Source of the DNA: CAZKCI01 sp964551475
Lineage (GTDB): Bacteria > Auribacterota > Erginobacteria > Erginobacterales > CAZKCI01
Direction: 5' to 3'
Assembly (NCBI GenBank): GCA_964551475.1
Contig: CAZKCI010000028.1
Span: 8,117 to 72,116 of the forward strand
DNA length: 64,000 nt
The translations under genes were made by a program, and so were the position numbers. Below are positions 42,799-50,686 of this stretch, piece by piece. Positions within the stretch are counted from its first letter, which is position 1. The number at the start of each line of letters is the position of its first letter. The notes below the pieces were generated by a model that was not told the origin of the DNA, did no database searches, and saw only the letters and a program-made list of their open reading frames with translations.

Positions 42799-44010
42799 AT
42801 GAAAGACCGTTGGCGGAGAAAACTGATCCGTTTCACCCGCGACATCGTCGCCATCGCCTCTCCTCCCGGCGGGGAAAAGGCGGTCCTGGAACGGATCGGC
42901 GGGGAGATGTCCGGACTGGGCTGGGAGAAGATCCGCTACGACCGGATGGGGAATCTCCACGGGAGGTTCGGAAAGGGAAAGACGGTGGTCGCGCTCGACG
43001 GCCACGCCGACACGGTCGGGCCCGGTTACCTTTCGAACTGGACCTGCGACCCCTACCGGGGCCGCTTCGATGACGGATGGATCTGGGGGCGGGGGACGGT
43101 GGATCAGAAGGGGGGTCTCGCCGCCGCCGTCTATGCTCTCCCCCTGATCCGGGATCTGGGCCTGGAAGGAGACTACTCTCTCCATCTGGTTGCCTCTGTT
43201 CAAGAGGAAGGCTCGGAGGGCTTGAGCTGGGACCACATCATCGAGGAGGACGGCTTCCGGCCCGACCTCGTCGTCCTGACCGAACCGAGCGATCTCAAAA
43301 TCATGCGCGGCCAGAAGGGAAGGGCGGAGATCCTGGTCACCGCCCGGGGCGTCACCGCTCACGCCTCCTGCCCGGAGAAGGGCAGGAACGCGGCCATGGT
43401 CATGTGCGGCGTGGCGCAAAAGATCCCCGCTCTCGCCGCCCGCCTGCGCTCCCATCCGGCCATGGGGAAGGGGAGGATCTCGATCACGCGCGTCCGCTCC
43501 TCGTCGCCCAGCGGGAACTCCATACCCGACCTCTGCCGGATGCTCCTCGACCGCCGTTTTGTCCCCGGCGACGACCGCCGTTCCGTTCTCCGGGAAGTCC
43601 GCCGTCTCGGCCCGGAGAAAGATGTCCGGGCCGAGTATCATGTCTACCGGCGGACGGGTTTCACCGGCTATACGGCGGAGGGCGAGAAGTTTTTCCCCTC
43701 CTGGATCCTCCCCTCCGGCCATCCGGCTGTCGCGGCGGCCCGTCTTGCCTCCCGGTCGGCCTGGGGGCGGCCGGCCCCGGTCGGCGTCTGGCCTTTCAGC
43801 ACCAACGGCGTCTCCATCTGCGGGAGGCACGGCATCCCGGCGATCGGCCTGGGGCCGGGTCAGGAGGCGATGGCCCACGCTCCCGACGAACGCATCCGCG
43901 CCGAGGACCTCGTCCGGGCGAGCCTCTTCTACGCCCATTTCCCCGGGGCATATCAGCGTTTGCGCATGCGCCGCGCAGAGAGAGGTTATCGTTGTAGGCC
44001 CGCTCTGTGA
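42799..44010 (+). CDS. M20-family metallohydrolase (YgeY-like)
   Basis: The 403-residue protein has the M20 metal ligands: DGHADTV (first His/Asp), RGTVDQKGG (bridging Asp), QEEGSEG (catalytic and ligand Glu), VVLTEPS and a late His (AMAHAPDE). The layout and GHAD/EEGSEG forms recall the YgeY group linked to selenium-dependent purine or amino-acid catabolism, but selenium genes are absent here, so peptidase or deacylase remain possible. Cytoplasmic. The last residues (RGYRCRPAL) and stop are encoded by a repeat. Confidence 0.85.
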   Translation: MKDRWRRKLIRFTRDIVAIASPPGGEKAVLERIGGEMSGLGWEKIRYDRMGNLHGRFGKGKTVVALDGHADTVGPGYLSNWTCDPYRGRFDDGWIWGRGTVDQKGGLAAAVYALPLIRDLGLEGDYSLHLVASVQEEGSEGLSWDHIIEEDGFRPDLVVLTEPSDLKIMRGQKGRAEILVTARGVTAHASCPEKGRNAAMVMCGVAQKIPALAARLRSHPAMGKGRISITRVRSSSPSGNSIPDLCRMLLDRRFVPGDDRRSVLREVRRLGPEKDVRAEYHVYRRTGFTGYTAEGEKFFPSWILPSGHPAVAAARLASRSAWGRPAPVGVWPFSTNGVSICGRHGIPAIGLGPGQEAMAHAPDERIRAEDLVRASLFYAHFPGAYQRLRMRRAERGYRCRPAL

Positions 44011-44052
44011 GCGGGCGGCCCGTTCGCCGGTTCACAGAACCGGCCTACAACG
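43991..44052. repeat. GTTGTAGGCC inverted repeat with two inner hairpins
   Basis: GTTGTAGGCC and GGCCTACAAC are perfect ends. Inside are GCCCGCTC/GAGCGGGC and CCGGTTC/GAACCGG hairpins. The M20 gene ends inside it. Confidence 0.75.
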
Positions 44053-44066
44053 GGTTTGCCAACCAT

Positions 44067-44600
44067 ATGAATGAACATCGGAATCTGATCTCCGCCGTCG
44101 ACGAAGCCAACCGTTTTCTTTCCGGAGGCCATTGGGAAGAGGCGCAGGATGGCTATCTGGGGATACTGAAAAAAGATCCTCGGAACTCCGCCGCCCATTT
44201 CGGACTGGGGACGATCGCCTTTCACCAGGGGCGCTATGCCGACGCCGAAGTTCATCTGAAAAGGGTGGAGGAGGGGACGCCCGGCGCAGAGACCGTCCCC
44301 AAGATGATGGCGATGGTCTGGTTCGAGCTCATGCCCCTGCCGGATCTTTCCGCGGCGGAGGCGCGTCTCCAGAATAATCCTTCCGACAGCGCCGGGCTCC
44401 TCGCCCGGGGCCTGGCCTATGCCCAGGGGCGCCAATACGAGAAGGCGCTGGAGGAGCTGCTACAAGCGCTGGAGGCGGATCCGGCGGCCCGGGAGGGGGA
44501 GGCGAAGAGGGCCTTCCTGAGTGTCGTCGAAATCGTGGGGCGGGAGAGCGAGATCGGGCGGAAATTCAGCCGCCGCCTCTCGATGGTCATTTGTTCCTGA
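44067..44600 (+). CDS. TPR protein resembling the C-terminal half of CnoX/YbbN
   Basis: From ATG 44067 the protein is 177 residues, all helical. The first half has a TPR (WEEAQDGYLGILKKDPRNSA, about 20-39). The second half, AEARLQNNPSDSAGLLARGL followed by a late FLSVVEIVGRESEIGRKFSRRL, follows the CnoX/YbbN C-terminal region, which binds clients and chaperones. The thioredoxin domain of CnoX is missing, and no start upstream would add it because the upstream frame lies in a repeat. A chaperone-adaptor role is inference. Confidence 0.75.
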   Translation: MNEHRNLISAVDEANRFLSGGHWEEAQDGYLGILKKDPRNSAAHFGLGTIAFHQGRYADAEVHLKRVEEGTPGAETVPKMMAMVWFELMPLPDLSAAEARLQNNPSDSAGLLARGLAYAQGRQYEKALEELLQALEADPAAREGEAKRAFLSVVEIVGRESEIGRKFSRRLSMVICS

Positions 44601-44663
44601 CCGACGACCCGGCTAAAGATTTAACCGTGAATAACGCGCGAATTAGGCTTGGCTTGACGTTTT

Positions 44664-44753
44664 TCAACAGACGATTGAATAGGATTGAATATGATAAAAA
44701 TTGGCCGGGCCGGCCAGACAATCCTATTCCATCCTATTCAATCGTCTGTTAAA
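44664..44753. repeat. CAGACGATTG-family hairpin, copy 2
   Basis: TTCAACAGACGATTGAATAG pairs with CTATTCAATCGTCTGTTAA. Both flanking genes (44600 plus, 44772 minus) converge on it, so it may serve as a shared terminator. Confidence 0.8.
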
Positions 44754-44771
44754 CATGCCGAGCCTATCGTT

Positions 44772-46940
44772 TTATCTCCCCACGGTAACCGCCCGCCGCC
44801 TCTCCGCCACCGCCCCGTCACCCGGACGGATCGCGTCCGCCGCCGCCCACTCGCGCAAGGCGCCCCCCGGATCGCCGCGGCGCAGGAGCGCGTCGCCGAG
44901 ATAGAGGCGGGCGTAATAGTTACCCGGCATCAGGCGCGCCGCCTCCGCGAGGTGGGCGCCGGCGGCCTCCTCGTCCTTGAAGTGGGCGCTCCAGACCCGG
45001 GCCAGCTCCAGGTGGAGCATACCCGTATCCGTGTCGGTCCTCAGAGCGCTCTCCAGTGTCGCCCGCGCCGCGGCCGGATCGCCTTTCTTCTCCTGGGCGA
45101 GGGCGAGATAGAGATGGGCGGCCGAGAGGTTCGGCGAGACCGCGAGGAGACGATTCAAGACCGCGATCGCCTCGTCGTATTTGGCCTCGCCGACCAGGAG
45201 CTGGGAGAGGCGCAGATAAGCGGGCACATTGCGGGGGAGGTTCTGGATGATTTCGAGGAACTCGCGCCGGGCGAGATCCTTCTCACCCTTCCCCTCGTAG
45301 GCCATGCCCAGGGAGAGGCGGGCCGACTCGTAGAAGGGGTTGAGGCGGATCGCCTCCCGGTAGGCGGCGATGGCCGCGTCGTAATCGCCGTGTTTTAGGT
45401 AGATGTTGGCCAGGTTGTAGTGGGCTTCCGGCCGGTAGGGTTCCATCTTCATCGCCTGGCGAAATTCCCGGAGCGCCCCCTCGAGATCGCCTTTCTGCGA
45501 GTAGAAAGTCCCCAGGTGGTTGTATCCCGCGCCCAGGTTGAGCGAGAAGCGGGGCCGGCCGATCAGCCCGGGGTTGGTGAGGAAAATCAGGCCGGCGAGA
45601 AGGAGAAGGGAGAGCGGGATCAGATGCCAGCGTTTCTCCCGATAGCGCTCATGCCACCACCAGGGTACGTAGGCGAAGAAGAGAAGAAGAAAGGGGACGG
45701 CGGGGAGGCGGTAGCGTGAGTTGACGAAATAGAGGGCGGTGGAGAAAAGATAAGAGGCGAGGAAGAGGTAGAGGAGAGTCAGGCGGCGGCGCTCTCTTGA
45801 GCTTAAAATTATGCCGAGCAAAGCCACGGGCGAGACGACCGGGAAGGTGAGGAGAGGGATCTTCAGGATCGGCGCGAAATCCCGGAAAAAGAAGGGGTGG
45901 ATGACGTCGGCGATCTCCAGGCCGTCGAAGTAGATCAGGATCTTGGAGAAAAACAGGCCGAGGAAGCGGCCGGGCTGTTTTTTGATGAACGACCAGCCCT
46001 GGTCGAACCAGTAGCCGGAGACCTCGGAAGGCTTCAGGCGGCGCCCGCGATCTTTCTCGGCGATCTTGGCCGAGTCTTCCCGGAGCGTCGCCCCGCCGCT
46101 GCGCAGGATGGAGGGCGGTTCGAAGACGCCCCGGGCGTTGGGGTTGTTGCCGATGAAGAAGTTGATCCCGCCGTGGGCGGTGAGGAAGACCGGGTCGCCT
46201 CCCACGACCGCGTTGCGCCAGGTGATCAGTCCGGGAAGGAGGCAGAAGCCGATCAGGAGGGAAAGGGCACAGAGGAGGCGGGCCTTCCCGGGGCGGCCGG
46301 TTTCGCAAAGGACCCAGGCCAGGACCAGGACGACGAGGAGGAGGGCGGGTCCGCTCACCGCGGCGAGGAGGCCGAGGAGGAGGCCGGCGCCGAACCAGGA
46401 CGGCCAGGGACGCCGGAGTCTCCGGATGCGCAGGAGAAGCAGGAAGGCCAGGAGCTCGATGAAGATGATCAGGACGGGGGAGAGGATGGCGGAGTCGTAG
46501 ACGATCAGCCAGCCGTAGACCGCCATGGCCAAGGCGCCGAGCAGGGCGACGGCGGGAGCGAAGAGTTGGCGGCCGACCAGGAAGAGGAGAGCGCAGTTGG
46601 CTGTCCCGATCAGGACCTGGATGAACTTGGCGGCCTGGAGATGGGGGCCGAGGAGAGCGTAGATCCCGCCCAGGAAGTAGCCGTAGAGGGGCAGGGCGTA
46701 AAAGACCTCCTTGCCCCGCCAGTCGCCCCGGGCGATCTCCCGTGCCCAGTCGTCGTAGGTCTTGGAGTCCTCGATCACCATCTCGGCGATCGGCGAGCGG
46801 GCCATCTGGTAGAAATAAATGAAGCGCAGCGCGAAAGCCAGCAGGAGGACGGCGGCCAGCAGGAACGCGGTCCGCCGGCCCGCGCTCGGGGGGGGATTCT
46901 GCCGGGGGGAGGGGGGGGATGCTGCGCGTCGCCTGCTCAT
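44772..46940 (-). CDS. Membrane glycosyltransferase-like protein with C-terminal TPRs
   Basis: The 722-residue protein has an N-terminal anchor, about ten membrane helices (30-430) and a C-terminal TPR array (about 460-715; units such as YNLANIYLKHGDYDAAIAAY and AYLRLSQLLVGEAKYDEAI). The membrane part resembles GT39/dolichyl-phosphate-mannose-type transferases, with an early acidic loop (VIEDSKTYDDW). TPRs facing the periplasm would bind the protein to be modified. It is probably an oligosaccharyl- or glycosyltransferase; the substrate is unknown. Confidence 0.8.
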   Translation of the reverse strand: MSRRRAASPPSPRQNPPPSAGRRTAFLLAAVLLLAFALRFIYFYQMARSPIAEMVIEDSKTYDDWAREIARGDWRGKEVFYALPLYGYFLGGIYALLGPHLQAAKFIQVLIGTANCALLFLVGRQLFAPAVALLGALAMAVYGWLIVYDSAILSPVLIIFIELLAFLLLLRIRRLRRPWPSWFGAGLLLGLLAAVSGPALLLVVLVLAWVLCETGRPGKARLLCALSLLIGFCLLPGLITWRNAVVGGDPVFLTAHGGINFFIGNNPNARGVFEPPSILRSGGATLREDSAKIAEKDRGRRLKPSEVSGYWFDQGWSFIKKQPGRFLGLFFSKILIYFDGLEIADVIHPFFFRDFAPILKIPLLTFPVVSPVALLGIILSSRERRRLTLLYLFLASYLFSTALYFVNSRYRLPAVPFLLLFFAYVPWWWHERYREKRWHLIPLSLLLLAGLIFLTNPGLIGRPRFSLNLGAGYNHLGTFYSQKGDLEGALREFRQAMKMEPYRPEAHYNLANIYLKHGDYDAAIAAYREAIRLNPFYESARLSLGMAYEGKGEKDLARREFLEIIQNLPRNVPAYLRLSQLLVGEAKYDEAIAVLNRLLAVSPNLSAAHLYLALAQEKKGDPAAARATLESALRTDTDTGMLHLELARVWSAHFKDEEAAGAHLAEAARLMPGNYYARLYLGDALLRRGDPGGALREWAAADAIRPGDGAVAERRRAVTVGR

Positions 46941-47041
46941 GGCGGCATGATATGCCCGATTGAGCAGGGGGTGAAATTAAATATAGCCAGCGGCCCCTGT
47001 AATCGGTAATCTGTAAGCGGTGATCAATAAGGAGGTGCGCG

Positions 47042-47560
47042 ATGACCAAGATCGTGGTGTCGGCGCTGGCCGCCGCGGCGTTGGCGATGTCCGCCTTCCC
47101 GGTCCAGGCCGCGAACAACGTCGGCCTGGGCGGCGGCGTCCGTTACAACGTGGCCCTGCAGTCCCTGAAGAACGACGATTTCAAGTTCGACGAGGACTAC
47201 CTCTCCTACGTCCTCTCCCTCAAGTATCAGTTTCTCCCCTTCCTGGCCGTGGAGGCGACGGGCGATTACTATCCGGGGAGCGGGGACGTCGATTACACCT
47301 TCCGCCCCGCGGCGTCGGTCATCCTGGGCGATTTCATCAACGCCGGAGTCGGGATCACCAAGCCTTACCTGAAGCCCCAGGAAGGCGACGGGGAGTGGGG
47401 AGACGTGTACTACCAGTTCCAGGCCGGTCTCCAGATCCCGATCTCCGATGCGCTCTGGATCAACGCCGACGCCTACTACTTCGTCCAGAAATTCGCTGAC
47501 ATCGAGGACTTCGATATCGACTACCTGACCTTCGGGGCTAGGCTGCACTTCCGCTTCTGA
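47042..47560 (+). CDS. Small outer-membrane beta-barrel protein
   Basis: The 172-residue protein has a signal peptide (1-23, VQAA), alternating amphipathic strands (GLGGGVRYNVAL, YVLSLKYQFLPFLAVEATG, YYQFQAGLQIPI) and ends LHFRF, the terminal-Phe signal for BAM insertion. An eight-stranded OmpA/OmpW-like barrel fits the length. GGAGGTG is a strong ribosome-binding site. It is direct evidence for an outer membrane. Confidence 0.8.
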   Translation: MTKIVVSALAAAALAMSAFPVQAANNVGLGGGVRYNVALQSLKNDDFKFDEDYLSYVLSLKYQFLPFLAVEATGDYYPGSGDVDYTFRPAASVILGDFINAGVGITKPYLKPQEGDGEWGDVYYQFQAGLQIPISDALWINADAYYFVQKFADIEDFDIDYLTFGARLHFRF

Positions 47561-47590
47561 CCGCCGGTAGTGAGTTGAGATTATTATCAT

Positions 47591-47619
47591 TTGACACCAC
47601 CGGGACCTGGTGTTAGAGT
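47591..47619 (+). promoter_or_regulatory. Strong promoter of the DUF5679 gene
   Basis: TTGACA (47591-47596), 17 nt, TAGAGT (47614-47619), with an extended TG at 47611-47612. A CGGGAC/GTCCCG hairpin spans the spacer and -10 and could be an operator or chance. Confidence 0.7.
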
Positions 47620-47665
47620 CCCGCGCCACTAAAAATCCAATCCCCTACGGGGGAGGAGGCGGTCG

Positions 47666-47806
47666 ATGGAAGGGTATTGCGTGAAGTGCAAGGCGAAGAA
47701 GGAGATGAAGGACACCCAAGAAGTGACGATGAAGAACAAGCGGAAGGCGATGAAGGGAACCTGCCCGAGCTGCGGCACCGGCATGTTCAAGATCCTCGGT
47801 AAGTAA
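47666..47806 (+). CDS. DUF5679-type 46-residue zinc-ribbon protein
   Basis: The 46-residue protein is short and strongly conserved in type: MEGYCVKCKAKKEMKD, then a basic linker NKRKAMKG, then CPSCGTGMFKILG. Cysteines at 5, 8, 33 and 36 form a zinc ribbon, and the protein is rich in Lys. DUF5679 members look like ribosome- or nucleic-acid-associated proteins, but no function is proven. AGGAGG and a consensus promoter suggest high expression. A stable hairpin follows. Confidence 0.85.
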   Translation: MEGYCVKCKAKKEMKDTQEVTMKNKRKAMKGTCPSCGTGMFKILGK

Positions 47807-47842
47807 CCCATCGCCCCGGCCTTACGGCCGGGATGGAGTTGT

Positions 47843-47887
47843 CCGAGCAAGCAGGACGGGAGCGCGCGTCCTGCTTGTTCGGTTTAT
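47843..47887 (+). terminator. Hairpin after DUF5679
   Basis: CCGAGCAAGCAGGAC (47843-47857) pairs with GTCCTGCTTGTTCGG (47868-47882), followed by TTTAT. A smaller CCCGGCC/GGCCGGG stem precedes it. Probable terminator with a short T tract. Confidence 0.65.
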
Positions 47888-47928
47888 CCCGGGATCAATG
47901 CCGGGTTATTAAGGAAAGAGAGCATTCT

Positions 47929-49104
47929 ATGGCGGTCGAACTGGCGGCAGTCTGGATCAATCCCTATACGATTAAGAAGTCACGCACCGGCGGCGTGATC
48001 GCCCGGCTTCTCTCGCTCTCTCCCTGCGAGCTGGTCTCGGCGCGTCTGTTCGCCCCCGGAGCCGAACTGGTGGAGAAATACACCGCCCTGATCAGCCCCA
48101 AGGGCTCGGCCGAGTCCCGTGACGTCCGGTCCCATATCCGCTCCTATATCCGCGAGCAGTGGCTCAAGAAGGACGGGGCGGCCGAGCAGCCTCGGGTGAT
48201 GGTCCTCCTCTTCAAGGGGGAAAACGCGGTCTCGATCCTCCGGACCCAGGTGGTGGGGCCGATCACCCGGGACTCGATCCTGGGCGAGACGGTGCGGGAC
48301 ACCTATGGGGACTTCATCACCGACCCCCAGGGGAGGATCCGCTATTTCGAGCCGGCGGTCTTCATCATACCCGAGGCCGCGGACGCCGAGGCGACGCTCA
48401 AGCTCTGGGCGCGCTACTCCGACTCCGACGGGGGAATCCTGGAGAAGGCCTGCCGCTTCCCCGCCGACTCCAAGCCCGAGACGACGCTGGTCCTGATCAA
48501 GCCCGAGAACTTCAAGGGGCCGTCGAGCCTCGCCGGGAACGTGATCGACCTGATCTCCCGCACGGGCCTGAAGATCATCGGGGCCAAGGTAGTGCACATG
48601 TCCGTCGAGCAGGCTCAGGAGTTCTACCGCCCGGTGCTGGAGCGGCTCCCCGACCGGTTCAAGGGCCGTCTCCAGGAGGATCTCAAGCAGCGCCTCGCCG
48701 ACGTCCTGGATTTCGCGGTCTCCGACGACATCTATGCCGACATGGCCGACCGCCTGAAGGGCTTCAAGGGGGAGAGCGAGTTCCGCAATATCGTGCGGAC
48801 GATGACCGGTCTCGATCCGGCGGTGGTGACCACCGCCCAGGGGCGGAAAGTCCCCGGACCGGAGACGTGCCTGGCCCTGATCTACCGGGGGGACAAGGCG
48901 ATCGCGCGGATTCGTTCCGTCCTGGGCGCGACCGACCCGCACCAGGCGGAATGGGCCACCATCCGCCGGATCTACGGCCACACCATCAATGAAAACGTCG
49001 CCCACGCTTCCGATTCCCGCCCCAACGCTCAGCGCGAGATAAAGATCATCCGGATGGGCGAGAACGATTTCAAGCAGGCGATCAACGAGTTCTATCGCTC
49101 ATGA
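47929..49104 (+). CDS. Tandem nucleoside diphosphate kinase-like protein
   Basis: The 391-residue protein has two NDK-fold halves. The C-terminal half (about 185-391) starts TTLVLIKPENF and contains NENVAHASDS near 362, matching the NDK active-site NVIHGSDS with the phospho-His, plus an inserted helical segment. The N-terminal half (1-175) has VWINPYTIKK and RDTYGDF but ends in a stretch with no catalytic His, so it is probably inactive. NDKs equilibrate nucleoside triphosphates. ATG 47929 has AAAGAGAG upstream; the stop overlaps the aminotransferase start by 4 nt. Confidence 0.85.
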   Translation: MAVELAAVWINPYTIKKSRTGGVIARLLSLSPCELVSARLFAPGAELVEKYTALISPKGSAESRDVRSHIRSYIREQWLKKDGAAEQPRVMVLLFKGENAVSILRTQVVGPITRDSILGETVRDTYGDFITDPQGRIRYFEPAVFIIPEAADAEATLKLWARYSDSDGGILEKACRFPADSKPETTLVLIKPENFKGPSSLAGNVIDLISRTGLKIIGAKVVHMSVEQAQEFYRPVLERLPDRFKGRLQEDLKQRLADVLDFAVSDDIYADMADRLKGFKGESEFRNIVRTMTGLDPAVVTTAQGRKVPGPETCLALIYRGDKAIARIRSVLGATDPHQAEWATIRRIYGHTINENVAHASDSRPNAQREIKIIRMGENDFKQAINEFYRS

Positions 49105-50270
49105 AGATCTCCCGGCGCCTGAAGAATATCGGTCCCTCGCTGACCCTGTCCGTCACCGCCCGGGCCAAGGCCCTGAAGAAGGAAGGGGTGGACGTGGTCA
49201 GCTTCGGGGCGGGCGAGCCGGACTTCGAGACGCCCGATCACATCAAGGAGGCCGCGCGGCGCGCGATCGCCGACGGGCGCACCCGCTACACGCCGGCCAA
49301 GGGGATGCCGGAGCTGATCGAGGCGATCCGGTCCAAATTCCGCCGGGACAACGGACTCGACTACGCCCCCGAGGAGATCATCGTCTCCTGCGGGGCCAAG
49401 CATTCCCTCTACAACGCCTTCCAGGCGATCTGCGAGGAAGGGGACGAGGTGATCATCCCTTCTCCCTACTGGGTGACCTATCCCGAGCAGGTGAAGCTCG
49501 CCGGGGGGACGCCGGTATTCCTGCCCACGAAGGAGGAGGATGGCTTCCGGATCGATCCCGACCGGCTGAAGAAGGCGGTGACCGGCCGGACCCGCGCCCT
49601 GATCGTCTCCAGCCCCGCCAACCCCGCGGGGAACGCCTATCCGGCCGAGGACATCGAATTCATCGCCCGTCTGGCCGTGGAGAAGGACTTCTGCCTGGTC
49701 AGCGACGAGATCTACGAGAAGCTGGTCTTCGACGGCTTCGCGGCGAAGAGCCCCGCCTCCCTCTCCCGGGAGGTCCGGGACCGGACGATCGTGGTCAACG
49801 GCGTCTCCAAGACCTACGCCATGACCGGCTGGCGGGTGGGCTATCTCGCCGCCCCGGCGGCGGTGGCCAAGGCGATCAGCAACTTCCAGGACCACACCAC
49901 CTCCAACCCGACCACGATCTCCCAGTACGCCGCCCTGGCGGCGCTCACGGGAGACCAGTCCTGCGTGGAGACGATGCGGAAGGCTTTCCAGGAGAGAAGG
50001 AACATCATGCTCGACGGCTTATCCCGCATTCCCGGCGTCTCCTGCGTGAAGCCGACGGGGACCTTTTACACCTTCCCCAACGTCTTGGCCTTGAAGATCC
50101 CCTCCCTGGAACTGGCCGACCGTCTCCTGGAGGAGGCCCGGATCGCCGTTGTCCCCGGTATCGCCTTCGGCTGGGACAGCCATATCCGGATGTCGTTTGC
50201 CGACTCGAAGGAGAACCTGCTCAAGGGCTTGGATCGGCTCCAGGACTTCGTCGCCCGGCTGGCGCGTTGA
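49101..50270 (+). CDS. aspC: Aspartate aminotransferase (class I, subgroup Ib)
   Basis: The 389-residue PLP enzyme has the subgroup Ib start RLKNIGPSLTLSVTARAKAL, FGAGEPDFETPDHI, SSPANPAGNAY, SDEIYEKLVFDG and NGVSKTYAMTGWRVGY with the PLP-binding Lys near residue 236. It interconverts aspartate and oxaloacetate with 2-oxoglutarate/glutamate. It is coupled to the kinase upstream by a 4-nt overlap. Length is normal. Confidence 0.95.
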   Translation: MKISRRLKNIGPSLTLSVTARAKALKKEGVDVVSFGAGEPDFETPDHIKEAARRAIADGRTRYTPAKGMPELIEAIRSKFRRDNGLDYAPEEIIVSCGAKHSLYNAFQAICEEGDEVIIPSPYWVTYPEQVKLAGGTPVFLPTKEEDGFRIDPDRLKKAVTGRTRALIVSSPANPAGNAYPAEDIEFIARLAVEKDFCLVSDEIYEKLVFDGFAAKSPASLSREVRDRTIVVNGVSKTYAMTGWRVGYLAAPAAVAKAISNFQDHTTSNPTTISQYAALAALTGDQSCVETMRKAFQERRNIMLDGLSRIPGVSCVKPTGTFYTFPNVLALKIPSLELADRLLEEARIAVVPGIAFGWDSHIRMSFADSKENLLKGLDRLQDFVARLAR

Positions 50271-50305
50271 AGCATTCCACGAATTGATGCGCCTGCCCGC
50301 CGTAG

Positions 50306-50640
50306 TCCCGACGTCAGTCGGGACGAAGGCGGAAATTTTCACATACAAAAAGCGCGGGAGGCCCGTCCGGCCCTCCCGCGCTTTTTGCGCGCGCAGATCA
50401 GAGCATCGTCTCCGCGAACTGTGGGAGGGGCGTCTCGCCTGCCCCGATTACGAGTATTATGCAGATAAAGATCGGGGCCCCGATCCAGGCTGGCTCGGAT
50501 CGCGGCGAGACGCCGCTCCCACAATTTTGCAATCGTCTGTTGAATCTGCCGCGGCCATCGGACCGATCCGTCGGATCCGACCGATCCGTCCGATCGGATA
50601 AAGCCCGTCCGGATTCGCCCCGATACGTCCGGATAGCCGA
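50306..50640. repeat. Repeat-filled gap: hairpins, terminator, TGTGGGAG element and ATCGGACCG words
   Basis: GTCCCGAC/GTCGGGAC (50306-50323); a bidirectional terminator (next entry); a TGTGGGAG element (50418-50526, outer ends TGTGGGAGGGGCGTC and GCCGCTCCCACA); CAATCGTCTGTTGAA at 50528, an isolated half of the CAGACGATTG family; and tandem GATCCGTCGGATCCGACC words to 50600. No gene is seen in 50271-50686. Confidence 0.7.
50347..50386. terminator. Strong bidirectional terminator after aspC
   Basis: AAAAAGCGCGGGAGG (50347-50361) pairs perfectly with CCTCCCGCGCTTTTT (50372-50386) around a 10-nt loop. Confidence 0.9.
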
Positions 50641-50686
50641 TGGCGCGCGGCTGTAGTATACTGGTCGCGTTCAAGGAGGAAACACC

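Noticed and set aside
47601..47640. tRNA 3'-end-like sequence (GTTAGAGTCCCGCGCC)
   Set aside because: No acceptor, D or anticodon arm fits upstream, and the same bases make a well-spaced promoter for the DUF5679 gene.
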